Origin: Oasisia sp. SBJ-2009
Taxonomy: Eukaryota > Annelida > Polychaeta > Sabellida > Siboglinidae
Assembly (NCBI GenBank): GCA_964017155.1
Contig: OZ024862.1
Location: forward strand, 34,729,690 to 34,793,689
Direction: 5' to 3'
DNA: 64,000 nucleotides
Shown in pieces: positions 27,990-41,105 of this stretch. The number at the start of each line of letters is the position of its first letter. Position 1 is the first letter of the stretch. The position numbers and the translations under genes were made by a program. The notes below the pieces were generated by a model. That model saw nothing but the letters and a program-made list of their open reading frames with translations. It made no database searches and was not told the DNA's origin.

Positions 27990-28143
27990 CGCTCACCCCA
28001 CATTTGCCTGTGTCGTTTGGAAGAGACACTAAAAGCCGGTGGTCCCTTCTATCTGGTGTCTATTCCAGGGGAAGTAAAAGATCCCACACAGGGGGTAAAA
28101 TGTGTAACCTGTAGTGGATTCACTAATTCTAGAGAAGAACAAC
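27990..28143 (+). mobile_element. SINE body fragment, copy 2
   Basis: Matches the body of the SINE at 19704-20038 (AGAGACACTAAAAGCCGGTG through CACTAATTCTAGAGAAG) but lacks the tRNA head and (GAA)n tail. Its left edge coincides with the end of the 51-bp tandem array. Confidence 0.7.
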
Positions 28144-28628
28144 TCCTGCATTAGCCCAAGTTGGAGTAAATCACCTGAGACCTGAGATATGGCAATAATA
28201 AATATGCGGCGTCGTCCTTTTCATCTCATCTCTTTTCTTCATCACCATTATCCTGCCTCTGCTGTAGGTCACGTTCAGCAAGAGGATCACCCGAATAACT
28301 CAGCGGGCGCCATCTAGGCCACCCGCAGACATCTGGGATTACAAGTTTGAAGGTCACCTTGCATTACCGCTGAGACTGATTAAAACGTCTGCAGCAAAAG
28401 GCGTTAGCCATCATATATTTAGTGCAATTTGTCGGGAGGTGAAAGGTCGGTGGGCGACCTTCTCTCGGCTCTCACGATACGTGACACAACGCAAGTCTCC
28501 TGGTCGTGGGACCTCCCATTCCAACTCACGTCTCCAGGGTTCTAGGAGCCCAGGAAACGTCCTGAAACCAGATTGCCAAGTGGTACTGCTGTTACCCAAT
28601 CACTGAGCAGGATGGCTATCACCATTAT

Positions 28629-28956
28629 ACTTCTTCTTATGGTTAGCTCATCACTCTATGTTAGCCACATGTTTGTGACTAGAGTATTGTCGAGGTTGGT
28701 TTTCAGAGTTGTCCTTCTACAGAATTAGTGAGTCCACTACAGGTTACACATTTACCCCCTGTGTGGGGTCTTTTACTTCCCCTGGAATAGACACCAGATA
28801 GAAGGCACCACCGGCTTTTAGTGTCTCTTCCGAAAGATACAGGCAATGTGAGGTGAACGAAATTGCTTAAGTTTCGAAACGGCGGCAGGTGGGATTGAAC
28901 CACCGTCCCCTCGATTGACAGTCTGGCGCTCTACCACGCGACCACCGCTCCCCACA
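28629..28956 (-). mobile_element. tRNA-derived SINE, copy 3
   Basis: Reverse-strand copy of the same SINE: (GAA)n tail at 28631-28638, body with CACCGGCTTTTAGTGTCTCT (plus strand) and tRNA-like head at 28880-28956 ending in CCGCTCCCCACA. Nearly full length. Confidence 0.8.
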
Positions 28957-29392
28957 TTGATGTTGTTATGCTTGCTCTTAAGTTGTGTATTGTGTGAACG
29001 ACAATCTGTAAGTAACGAACTACATTTGTGTCCCGGAAATGCATTACCAATTGGTAGATGAGAAGTTGAAGGGAGCAAATTGAAACATACGTAGGAAGAT
29101 GTGAGGGAACCTTGACTCCGAGGAAGAGATGCTGCCAGACTGCCCCCAAAGTTAGCTTACAAATGGGCAGATGCTGTAAGCTAGATATGTGTAATTGTGC
29201 ATGTGAAATAAGCTGACCTTGACAGATGCCACCCATTTGGGCTGGCTCCCTTGCTACAGTGTAGAGTTTGAACTGTGATACTGCAAATGTACATGCGTAA
29301 CAAGACTGGCTTCTCAAGATCCAGAGAGCAGTAACATACAAAGGTTTTCACCATCGTGCTTCTGTTTGTTACTGATGGATGGCTTTATTCAT

Positions 29393-29814
29393 GGCACTGC
29401 ATTGACCCAATGAGTTTAAGCAAAATCAATCAAGACTACTTCTGGCCTTACTGCATGATTTCTCACTGTGTTGTTGACACATCTTGGAAAAACAACTGCA
29501 CAGGGAAAACCAAGACAAAAGCCACAGCCAGATGTAGATTGTCGATATGTCAAGAATGCTTAAATATATAGTCCATCAGCACGACAACACTCTACCTGGT
29601 GACACCTGATTGGGCCAATGTTCAGGAACAAAGGCGGTGCATTTGCGTTGAATTGGCCCAATGAATTTAGACTATATAAATCAAGTCACTGCTTCAGCTT
29701 CTATTGCATGATTTCTCATCACGTTGTTGACACATCTTGGAAACACAATCGCGCTTGGAAATCCAAGAAAACAACCACAGCCTGAGGTAGATTGTCAATG
29801 TGTCACAATCCTGG
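29393..29814. repeat. Diverged tandem duplication of about 170 bp
   Basis: 29393-29560 and 29637-29814 share CCCAATGA, GCATGATTTCTCA, GTTGTTGACACATCTTGGAAA and GTAGATTGTC in the same order, about three quarters identical by eye. Function unknown. Confidence 0.65.
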
Positions 29815-30372
29815 AAAAGTCTTCCTATTATAGACAACACAGTGGCTTTTTCTCCTACATAATCTTAGCTCGAAACTAATCATTGTCTACATAGAATATT
29901 GCCGTTAGCAAACTGAGATGCATTTAATAACAGTTATTTGCAGAGCAAAAACTACCACCAGTCGCAATCTTTGCTCTCAGCTAAAATATGAGGCTGGAAA
30001 AAATAGTAATACTCGTCTCTGATAATGTGGCAATGTTGACGACTCAGTGCCCAGATGGCCTACATTTATGACAAATGTCCTAGAACAGATTGGTAAATGT
30101 AATTGTCATGGAGGGAATTAATTAAGTCTTATGTTCACAGATTGCATAACCCATCTGAGTCATTTCGTGCATACCCTTGATGACATCGAACACATAACGC
30201 CAAACTGTTTGGTGGAGTGGTTGCTTGCCATCAACGTGTTGAAAATGGAACGTACGCACAGGGTGCACAATACTTTTCGCGAGCTGGTAGTCCATTGGAC
30301 TAGCTGACTCATAGATGACTAGTCCTGAATTGGTTTGACTAGTCCTTAGACATTATTACATATTAATGAAAC

Positions 30373-30375
<3 letters not shown>

Positions 30376-30455
<80 letters not shown>
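30376..30455. repeat. (TA)n microsatellite
   Basis: TA repeats with one GTGTG interruption near 30411. Confidence 0.95.
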
Positions 30456-30461
<6 letters not shown>

Positions 30462-31919
30462 ATTGTAGTGCATGCTCTATCATCTTTTTATTCTATTGTT
30501 TTACTAAAAGTAATACTGCCATTTTCAAGTCATAGCTGGTCTGACGGGACCACTCTACTAAAACTGTACTAGTCCGAGCTCTAAACTACCAGACTTATTT
30601 CACACCCTGTACACATGTTGACATCAGTCGTAGACCGGACAGAGGAAGAGTGGCATATGACGCGCAAACTGGGGTTGCTACTCTGGGAAGCGGAAGACAT
30701 CGCTCGCCCTAACAACTTGCAAACATCGCCTTCCGCAAGAAAGAAAAACATGTATGTGTATATATATATATATATATCCATAACACACATATATATCCAT
30801 ATATACACATTACACATGCACACACATGCACACACACATGCCCCCCCCCACACACACCCACCCACACACACACAAGCACACAGACACGAAATCGCTCTAG
30901 AATCAGTTGGTCTTCATCGAGAATATTACATCATATTGACATTTTTGTTTTTGCCAATACCCAAGGTGTTCACACCGAGATTACCCACGTACACACCATC
31001 ATCTCTGGGTATTTTACATCGACATGTGCGCAGACAAAACCGATATTAAAGAGGGATTAAACCCGTAACTCCAGTCGATTGTTGTGTTGCCTGGTATCCC
31101 ATGTGACACATATTCTAGCCGAACGTCATTCACCGTCCAGCTCTCGTATGTGCCTTACCGCTAAAACAGTCATTTCGCATAAATGTTTAATGTGACAGTA
31201 GGGTCCCCGGGGCTCTGCACCGACTTCTCTTGTGTTAAGGAAACGTAACGTGGACACAATGTCGGACAGGAACCACACAACAGAACCAAACACTGCTGTC
31301 TTCGTGAAATACGCATAACACAATTATTTTGCACACAGAACTGGACAGATACCAACATGCTGTAGCCATATAGGCCTCCCATGCCAAGAATCTAGCGTGA
31401 AGCACTTTGAATTGCACGTGACTAGTTCAGAACAGAAGAGGTATTAAGATAGAATCCAAGATTGTTCTCTGTACAAATTACACACTGTGGGTTAACTAAC
31501 CGCACAATTCAGCTAATATGGCCTTATTTCTTATCTAATATATATTGAGATAACGTAAGCATTACTCATATTTATCATCATTAATATTATGACACATAAT
31601 TGTATTCACATGTCATAATTATAAACTAAATTTTTTTATCATTTCAAACACCGCATCGACAGCTCTTAAAAACACATTAATACTGAATTTCTGAGTCAAC
31701 AGCACGCAGAATCTATCACATGCCACACTGGATTTGTTTAGTATCGTCTACCTGGATAAATTTTGCTGCTTGTAGCTTTAATTACCAGTAAGACAAACAC
31801 ACCAGTTGCTAGACCGAGGCCTCGCTGGTGGTGATGACATGTAATCTGACTGCCTGAGCCCCCATACTGAGCAGTGCTCTCACTGCCAGCCACACACTTG
31901 CAAATTTACATCGTCTTAC

Positions 31920-32080
31920 TTCCCACGCGATCATTTCCCCGAAGGCACTGACACTTCCAGTGTGTCCTATCCATAGAAACTGCAGCATCCATCAGACTGT
32001 AGCAGACACCTACATCTCTGTGGCTGTCAAATGTCGTCAAGTCGTCAACATCAGCGTAGTATAGTCTCGTCTCATTCCAA
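31920..32080 (-). CDS. Candidate unassigned coding exon
   Basis: A minus-strand segment of 161 nt with a good acceptor (atgtggccag) and donor (GGGAA|gtaaga). It reads WNETRLYYADVDDLTTFDSH, then DVGVCYSLMDAAVSMDRTHW and KCQCLRGNDRVG. GC is higher than in flanking DNA and the residue mix looks protein-like, with a WKCQC motif, but I recognise no family and found no partner exon. Chance remains quite possible. Confidence 0.25.
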
Positions 32081-34678
32081 CTGGCCACATTAACAACCAA
32101 CAGGTGCTTGGGTAATATTATCTAAGTTCTTACGCTTTTTTTTTCAAAATGCATATTCGCATTGATTTACTCTAATGAAAAGCCGCTAAATGTAATCATC
32201 TTTGCACAGTATTGCCTACTACTGGTTTACATCATCGTCATTCATCGATATGCAATTACCGGTATGTATACTAATGCACTGAGATGTACAAACAATGTTC
32301 ATGTCTTAATTAAAATACAAAGTAATGATTGAGACAAAATATATTTTACTACAGGTTTATATATTTTAATCTGTAATTTATTTGTGGTTCATTAATATTA
32401 TACACTGATATAAACTGGGATTTCAATTCTTCATCAAACGATGGATTAACTTGTCATCTGTGTAGTGTTTATTTGTACAACATACATCTACGTGATCTGC
32501 CATGTTAGCATGAACTGAAAGTAAATATTTGTGCATTGATATCAACGTGGAATTAAGTTTTTGTCAAATAAATTGTGTTTTGCTAGTAAACACCAGTTGC
32601 CAAACATCCATAGTGGGGTCAGCCATTAGGGTTTACAAACGGGAAAGAATTGCTAAGTGCATGGGAGGAGTGGCAACAGCAAAATTTAAAGTTGTTGTTG
32701 AAACCTTTAACAATGTGTTTCAGGCTCAGCCATGTGGATTTGCCAGGGTTGGCTATAACACATCACAACTGTCACCTGACTGAGGTGGATGTTTATAATG
32801 TCATTATGACTACAGTGATATATGTATCCTACTTTATCTGCCTCTCTTTTCATGGCTAAATAAATCCATTACTGTGTCATGTGTCCCTTGTGTGGTAGAC
32901 GCTGTGTGACAGGTAATCTGTAATCGGCACATCGTGTATGCATGTGTACATTTCTGTTCTTGTAAGAACATTTTAGCACACTACAACAAAAAGTGTAATT
33001 AAACGTGAAATTGGTTTATAATACACAGGTCTGTGGTCTTCTGCCCAACGTCAAAACCAACATATGCAATTCCACTCTGTAAATAAAATAACAAAATCAG
33101 TTTTACCTGTATTAAAACTAACACCTGATGTTTCCCGTATCACTGTACTACTGCAGTTTTTTGTGTGATATTCTTATTCTACTGTTTTTAAGCAAAACTA
33201 TAAGATTACATTAAACATTCTCGCATCACCTGTCCTTGGGCTCAATTCCATCTTCCTCCATATAATAACCTATTCTTGTTATGTGCAACGTCAAACTTAT
33301 AGTCTGTCATGGCGTTTACAATATATATAAAGAAATCATTAAACAAATTAAAATAAATAAACTAATAAAATAAGTAAGTTAAAAATCAATTGATCATTGA
33401 TGTTGGAAAACAACTTAAAAGGTTCTCCTGCACAAAGAAGTGCCTGAGTCTGCTAATATGATCCTTTTCTTGTCCTTAGCAATATTTGAGGCTGCAACAA
33501 ATCAATTAAGTAGGTACCATGTTAAATCGCTTTGACTATATTTGGGCATCACGAACCCTGGAGGGAAACTACGATCTACCCTGTATATAGATGGCACTTA
33601 TAGGGACGAAACATACCGCGGGTTATGTAAGAATTCTTGGCTGTCTACTTTTGGCAAGGGAGGTATAGCGTGTAATGTGTTTGGTCACTAGGGGTGAGAT
33701 GGAAGTTGATTAGTATATATAGAGCGTGATTTCTTTCTAGAAGATTCTATGCTGGGTCTGCCCTGTTCCCTGTAGTATATATTCCATATGGGATAAGTAA
33801 GATTTGGCCATGAGCCCATGATTTAAGTGTACTGCTGACTTAAGTTACTGCTGAAAGCATTTTATACTTTCTCTCTGGCACACCTGTTCAATCGAACACT
33901 ATTTTAACTTCTCTGGGAAGCATTTCACCACCCCCACCCCACCACTCTGTCGACACATGGTTGCCTGTACGCGCAGGACTGGGAGCAAACTGACACACAC
34001 TTGAGGCAGTAACCAAGTGGTTTATATTATAACAACAACATAATATTTATTTAGCACCAAATCAATTTAAGCTTTTTCTTTAAAACAAAACATCTAAAGT
34101 TAATCTTCGTGTTGGTTTTGAGTACCTTACTCAAGACAATACGTGGCTTCTCATTATATGACAGCCTCGCTGCCAGCTAGTAGTCATTGCACTACACTAC
34201 TCTACCCCTGGCAGATCATGTCCACAAACCGTGGAGGTGATGGAGTCAAACTATAAAAGAATATTAATTGACTTAGCTAGTAGCTACTGCATCAGCCGTG
34301 GGAACAACACAAATATCCATTGCAATTTGAACATGGATACGTGACTGGTTTGATATGATGGTATCCCAATTAAGACAGTTGTAATGACCCATTCTCATCC
34401 TAAACATTGCATGTAACATGAGCAGCGTGTGGCTGAAATCACCAAAAATTATATCACATGACCAGAGGATGACCACGTTCCTAATGAGCGATTTGATTGG
34501 CTTAGGTTAAAAGAGGATTTTGCAAAGGGATGTGCGAGATACTGTAGGCTGGCAGCGACGTAATCAGCAACAGCGCCCCCTGGCTCACGAGTATGCTCAG
34601 TATGGTATGACTTTCATCTACAACACAGCTTAGTGTAGAGACCTGAACACCTTTCGTTTAGATGAGTAGAAATATAAC

Positions 34679-34850
34679 AGGTCTTCAAAAATCAATTATG
34701 GCTTGATAGTGGATGTCACACATGTGTTTATAGTTTATTTCAGGTCACAGTACACATCACAACTGGCTTGCGTGTATGTAGTTAACATGTACGTGTCAAC
34801 CACAACATTTTGGACTGGCAAACATTTTATCCTGCGTAATGATCTAGACC
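34679..34850 (+). repeat. Old interspersed repeat, copy B
   Basis: Second copy of the element at 14757-14955. The 134-codon frame at 34703-35107 begins inside it and is therefore not credited as a gene. Confidence 0.5.
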
Positions 34851-35342
34851 TTGAGTGTGGGTGTGACATGTTTTATTCCGCTGCAATGATCAACAACCCT
34901 CTACTTCTCTTAGCTGTGACTTCTGCACTTTTGTGCCATCCGAATATAGACACAGTATCAGCTGTCCTGTCGAGTTGGCAGCTGCATGCTGTGAATGCAG
35001 ACACATCAGCCAACCTCACTCATCTGCCAAAATCTACATGGCCGACACGTACTGTACTTGACGCAGATTATAAAACTATAAAAACCTACTACAGCCGGTG
35101 TGCCTGAAGCGTTGACTTCCGGAAATACTCAATCGCAAGAAAAACCACAAATGAGCTGTGGTCTTTTTAATTATTCACACCACTGATTTTTGATAGATCA
35201 ATAACTTGCACTGATTACTTACGTAATTGACATTCTGTGACTCTGGTACAATTGTATTTGTATAAAAAGCAAAGAAAATTAATACAATTTAGATGTCTAC
35301 AGTTAATTAATTTACATGTCTACAGTTAATTAATAAAATTGT

Positions 35343-35347
<5 letters not shown>

Positions 35348-35417
<70 letters not shown>

Positions 35418-35450
35418 CGTATATATGTATGTATATATATATATATGTAT
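35348..35450. repeat. (AT)n microsatellite
   Basis: AT repeats with a palindromic ATACATACGTATATATGTAT interruption near 35413. Confidence 0.95.
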
Positions 35451-36271
35451 TTATATATTTTGTATAAATAAAAAAAAAAATCATTACATCAAGATCATTT
35501 AGCGTTTATTGTTAAGCATTGTTAAATTCCTAAGACAATTTTGTAAGAAATATATTTATTATACTTGGGTTTAAAATAATGAAAAAGTTATATGCTTTCA
35601 GGGAGTTTCAGCTACAAATCCACCAACCAGGTATTCCTTTTTATGTGTGGATTTCTGGATGAGACCCTATAACCACAGCTGAATGGCAAGGGAATTTATT
35701 CTTAATTACTTTGATTTAACTGCCACATAAAGCACATTAAGGTGTTGATGTAAGCTTGGGTGAAAGATGCCAAAGATAGCTTGAATGAGAAGTTACTGCA
35801 AGCACTAGTACTGTCACAACGGCATACTGATTTACTTCACTCAACAGCAATTATATCGATCTATCAGTCAACTCAGCAACATAACCTCGATATCTGAATA
35901 CTCTCTCATATTCATCGCTCTAATTAATTTCCAGACAAAACAAGTTCTAATGAATAAACACATCACCACTCATATGTGAAGGATATGATCAGTGATAGTG
36001 ATTGCACTAATCATATGGTGGTTATGAATGCTTTAACCACCTGATTACTGATAAAAACGATATTATAACAAACCTAAACAATATTTTTTGTTAACTTCTG
36101 TAACAAAAAAACATGTAATTTATTAACATTTTTTTACTTCTGTAAAAAAAAACATGTAATTTATTTAAAAAAAAATTCTTCAAACAATCGGCAATCATAG
36201 TACATTCATATTATCACATACACAGAGCACAGAAATGAAAATACATATAACCACGAGTGAATTGGACTCAC

Positions 36272-36518
36272 CGATTGGCTGGTTGGCGTATAATCGCTGG
36301 TCCTCTCCCGCCACTGCACAACGTGCCTCGAACTCGTTCATGTATTGTATGAACGCGTAGCCCTTGTGCATGGAGATGGCAATGATGTGTCCATACCGCT
36401 TGAACAGTCGCTCAATGCTGGCCTTCGACAGTGCAAACGTGTTCAAGTTTCCGACAAACACGCGTGAGTTTATCGCCTGGGGATCGTTCGAGTTTGTGAA
36501 ATTGCTGATTTTACCCAT
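36272..36518 (-). CDS. hnRNP C/RALY-family RNA-binding protein, first coding exon with RRM
   Basis: The ATG at 36518 opens 82 codons plus one base, ending at donor ATCG|gtgagt (minus, intron from 36271). The exon begins at 36535 after acceptor tttccgcag, so 17 nt of UTR or upstream frame precede the ATG. The protein has the N-terminal SNDPQAINSRVFVGNLNT run, RNP2 VFVGNLN at 20-26, RNP1 KGYAFIQY at 52-59, and AVAGED at 68-73, the pattern of the hnRNP C, RALY and RALY-like RRM. These nuclear proteins bind U-rich RNA and act in splicing and mRNA packaging. The open frame runs past both splice sites but loses family similarity there. The exon for the residues after ANQPIG, and the C-terminal coiled coil, were not found; they would lie at lower coordinates or outside the window. 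It is isolated in AT-rich DNA, consistent with large introns. Confidence 0.88.
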
Positions 36519-36535
36519 CGTCACGTAGTTATGTC

Positions 36536-38825
36536 CTGCGGAAATAACAGATAAGATACCATCAATGACACGTGATAAAATCATAAATGTACAGCTCTGG
36601 TTGCCGGCAGGGTGGTGTTGTTATAACTGGGAATCAATTATTATTCTTTTTTAAGTCTGACAAAGTACACATTTTATCCTTCACTGGATGGCAAGTATAT
36701 AATACACATAAATAATGTTTACGAAAATTTGAATAATGACATTAAAGAGAATAAAATATCACATGCAATAAGAACATAACAATGGTCAGATGATGAAATT
36801 ATGAGGAAATAAAATTAGGTGAAAGTACTACTGTCATGGGCTGATAACAGCTGTAAAACCCGACTGATCTCTCAAGTAACAGATGCACGTTAAGTTTGCT
36901 AAATGCTAGTATCCAATGTCATTCACAAAAGGTTGTATTCAGCAAATGTCAAGCCAATAAAACTGTCAACTATCTAATTCATAACTAGTTCCAATCTGAC
37001 TTAGAGGCTGATGGTTTATTGACAGAAGAAGCACTGCATTGACGTAATACAGGTATGGAAGTAATAATTCCTAATCAACGGCCACATACAATTAATACAA
37101 TCAAAACCTAATGAAATAGCTTCTTGTGGGGCCAATGATTAGCAGACCCACAAGTCCCAATCAACGCTTGATTATCATACGACAATACGACTGGTAACTG
37201 CAATGCAATATTTACAGCAGCAATGTAAAACATATCACTCGCTAATTACTGCCTCACCTAGAGGCATGCTACTGGTGAGCTTCATGTGAAAGTGGTTATT
37301 ACATTCACACTGTGCGATCATTCCTGGTGATTAATTCCAGGCACTGTGTTGCCCGGAGCACAGTTACACTACTAATGAGAATTTCTGGGTTCGGCATTCG
37401 CATAGTTTCTTTTGTTGTGTCACAACAAATGTTGGATGGACTGCATCGTGCCTATATAAATTATATCATGAGTATGACTGAAGGATAGACTTCCTGCCCA
37501 TAAATATAATCCATTAACCTCAGGCGTTTCATCTAATATTTTGCTTCCTAGATACAAACATTAGTTGACTACTTGCATAACTGAGGCACAGCACCAACAA
37601 ACTAAATTTGACAAGAATATTCCATCTCAATATCACAGACAAGTATTATACAGACTTTAAATAAATATTTTTTTAAGTGTGACAATTTGAGATACATTAT
37701 GTTACATATCTAAAATCACCAAAACTAAGCTGCAGTTTCGGCTCTGGGACTAGAGTCAGAACTGTGTGGTATATCATTATCAAAAGCATTTATATAATTT
37801 TAATGAGTATACACATTTGTTTAGCAATGGTTGTTTGTGAACTTAATTTAGGACTCTCATGCAATGTTTCTTCTAATTTTTCAGCAAGGGTTGCCGTCCA
37901 ATAATGTTAATCATTTAAAATTTCATATAATAATATGCAATGTTCTCGTGTAATTATACTCACTGCTCATTTCAGGAGGAATTAAAAACCTGTGATTATC
38001 AACTGTATCATTCTTAAAAACAATACAGAAGCTCAGAAATATATAACCAAACATGAATCTTGAATCATACTGGATTTGCCAAATAACTGTGACATCTGAA
38101 TCAAAATGCAAGAAACTAGTCTTTTAACTGGATAACTTGGTAATCACAGAATATATTACTTGTGCAATCTTTAGGAACTCTTTAAACAACATTAATTAAA
38201 TGCCTAAAAAATCTACAAAGTTATTGTGTCTTTAGTAAAACAGACTTGCATTTAAGACCATCATTTTCAAAGAGTTCAACAAATTTATTTACTGATGCAA
38301 CTTCAGGTAAACTGGCATAAACATGCTGCTCTGAAATTGGCCAGTGAAACCTTAAAACAATGTACCAGGTAAATACAGCTGACAACTTGGCAGCAGTCGC
38401 AAATGGCTTTTACATGTAGGTGCTTACCTTAAATCTCAGGGAATCAATGCCGTGAGCCAAGGAAAGCGTGGAACGATACAGTCGCTGCCAACAGTAACAC
38501 GTGTGTTTGTGCCAGGCCACAGTAACGACTGCAATTAAATTGCTCCGTGCGCTCATATGATGCTATTGATCCCGTGTGGCAGCCACTCCACGCTCTGCCC
38601 AATTGTCTGCCACCAGTGTCGGGTGCTGCCACCTGGGGGGAATTGTAATCACAATTGAGTACACAATTGAGGCGTGATTAATTGGTTACTGTGAGAGTTT
38701 AATGACAGCTCCCTTTGTTGCCGCAACTCATTCGGAGGATGTACTAATTGCTGTTTTGATATATCATTGGATACAATGACGGGAACTATATTATAGGGGG
38801 ACAGACTGCCACATTAGTAGGTTGC

Positions 38826-38883
<58 letters not shown>

Positions 38884-38901
38884 GTGTGTGTGTGTGTGTG
38901 A

Positions 38902-38987
<86 letters not shown>

Positions 38988-39002
38988 TTATATGTGTGTC
39001 TT

Positions 39003-39075
<73 letters not shown>

Positions 39076-40730
39076 CTTGCGACTTACTAATGTTCGTTTG
39101 ACTGTGTACTGTTGATACAATATTTACAATACATGACATGATTTTGTAACAGCTATGCCAATGACAAATACCTGGTAGTTGTCAATGTAGGTAGGTTGGA
39201 TACATTTGAGCTGGATTACGAATGTCTGGTAGGGATGTCTGTTATATATGAGAGCATTTCCTCTGGGCAACACCGAGTTACTGAGCTAAATATATAGATA
39301 ACTAAAAAAACGTGTCCTCAATAATGTCATTCACATATAAAAGTGCCCTCCATCTGCCAATTGCACCGTCCTTTTCAAAACCCAGCTGGAACACTGCATC
39401 ACATCCTCCTACTCAGGCACTTCCTTCATAAATCACAGCCGAAAAGTAACTGATAATTTATAAATGTACATATATAGACCCGGTAATTATACCTTAATTT
39501 GTCATAAAGTGCTGGGGAACTGTATTAGCCAATCGACTGTCTCCATGGTTAAATTCAATAGTCAGACCGACACTGCTGCATCTACTGTAGGTCGCATATA
39601 ATGTCATTGTGCTTCCAGGTTGCACAAGGTGTATGGGCGGTTTAGATTTGAATAATCATATTGACGTAATCTACTTCAATTGCCAGGGATAGGCTTCATG
39701 CAGGCACTCTACACAATTGCAATTGTTACGTCATTACTTGTGACACCACTCACCCCACAAAGTGGATCTCACAGCATTTTGACCCATCTACAAGCATTAT
39801 TTCCCAGGGACAGTAATGCTTCTTTTGGCTCACATGTAGACACAGGTAGGCTGCTGTTCAGCTGGAGGCACTGGGGGAGTGGGTGTAGCGTTGATTTGGG
39901 TCTATAGTGTGGGTAGAGTGTTTCATCGGTGGTTAGTGTATTTGGTAAAGGATGATGGGATATGAATTAGTCTATGCTAGCAGGTAAGGAAGGCACTTTC
40001 TAAATGTGCTGACTGCTTGTAGGGTGAACTTTTGTGTGCATTTGTTTCAAACACAATTCGGTTTGTGTATTAAACTCAGTATGGGCCTTGAACTCAGTGT
40101 GGTTATTAAAAGCAGACGGTCTACTGTGCTATATAATGGGACTTGTTAAGTGTGTGTACTCTGCTCACTGTACGTAGTCAGTCCAGAGTGAGTACTCTGT
40201 TTAATGTAGGTAATACTAGGTACTCACAATATGGGTATTCACCCCAGAGTAGATATTCAACTCAATGTGGGACCATGCATGGGTAGTCAGTTCAGTGAGA
40301 GTACTTCCCAGCAAACAAGGAACCAGTTCTGAACCAGTTGGCATGTGTCATACTGGTTCATAATTGGTACTGCTCCACCAGTATGCGTTTTCATGTGTAT
40401 TCACATGAATACACATGTTCTGCCTGTTGTCACGAGATTTGAACAAGTTTAACACAAGTCGTACTGGGTCAGAACTGGTACAGTTTCACTGGTACATGTC
40501 ATCACGTGAAAAACTCGTGATTTCATGGTAAACACGTGTCGACACACCAATTTGTTCACAGAATCCGGTGAATTCACATACGGAAACACGTGAAATGAGC
40601 TAGTTGAACTCGTGAATTCACTTACAGAACATGTGAAATCACAGGTCGTTGTTTGTTGGGTCAGCACAGTGAAAGTACGTAGAACTCGAGGACAGTGTGA
40701 ATACATAGCAATATATAGGTTCTCATCACA
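36536..40730. other. No gene; upstream of the RRM exon
   Basis: AT-rich with GC-balanced unique patches at 37120-37450 and 38440-38760, the latter with repeated AATTG/TTAATTGG and CTTTGTTG sites. From 40300 to 40620 there are loose repeats of GAACCAGTT and CACGTG-type words. Confidence 0.4.
38829..39073. repeat. (AT)n followed by (TG)n
   Basis: AT repeats at 38829-38880 then about 190 bp of TG with short interruptions (GCGTTTATATG near 38985). The short sequence AAGGTA/TACCTT caps both ends (38827 and 39073), forming a small inverted border. Confidence 0.95.
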
Positions 40731-41070
40731 ATGTGGGTACTCAATCAGCTCAGTGTGGGTACTCAGCACAGGGTGGGTACTCAATCAGCTCACTGCGGGT
40801 ACTCATCACAGGGTGGGTACTCAATCAGCTCAGTGTGGGTACTCAGCACAGGTTGGGTATTCAATCAGCTCAGTGTGGGTACTCATCACAGGGTGGGTAC
40901 TCACTAAGCTCAGTGTGGGTACTCATCACAGGGTGGGTACTCAATCAGCTCAGTATGGGTTCTCAGCTCAGTGTGGTGGATACTCAGCTCAGTGTGGGTA
41001 CTCAGGTCAGTGTGGATACTCAGCTCAGTGTGGATACTCAGCTGAGTGTGGGTACTCAGCTCAGTGTGGG
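40731..41070. repeat. 40-bp tandem repeat built of 20-bp halves
   Basis: Units alternate CAGCTCAGTGTGGGTACTCA and a CACAGGGTGGGTACTCA half; the right end shortens to units of about 16-20 bp. The open frames (SAQCGYSAQ) are repeat-driven. The array stops about 35 bp before the TIR element. Confidence 0.9.
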
Positions 41071-41105
41071 TAGTTGCATGAGTACTCAGATCACCATAAG
41101 ACATA

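Larger units (their letters stand above)
28957..36271. other. No supported gene
   Basis: AT-rich, likely intronic to the hnRNP C/RALY-like gene if its later exons lie at lower coordinates. A coding-like plus segment, DRTEEEWHMTRKLGLLLWEA (about 30630-30690), runs into an AT/CA repeat; it may be a transposon scrap. Confidence 0.4.

Noticed and set aside
34703..35107. 134-codon plus frame
   Set aside because: Starts within a diverged interspersed repeat shared with 14757-14955; no domain or splice support.
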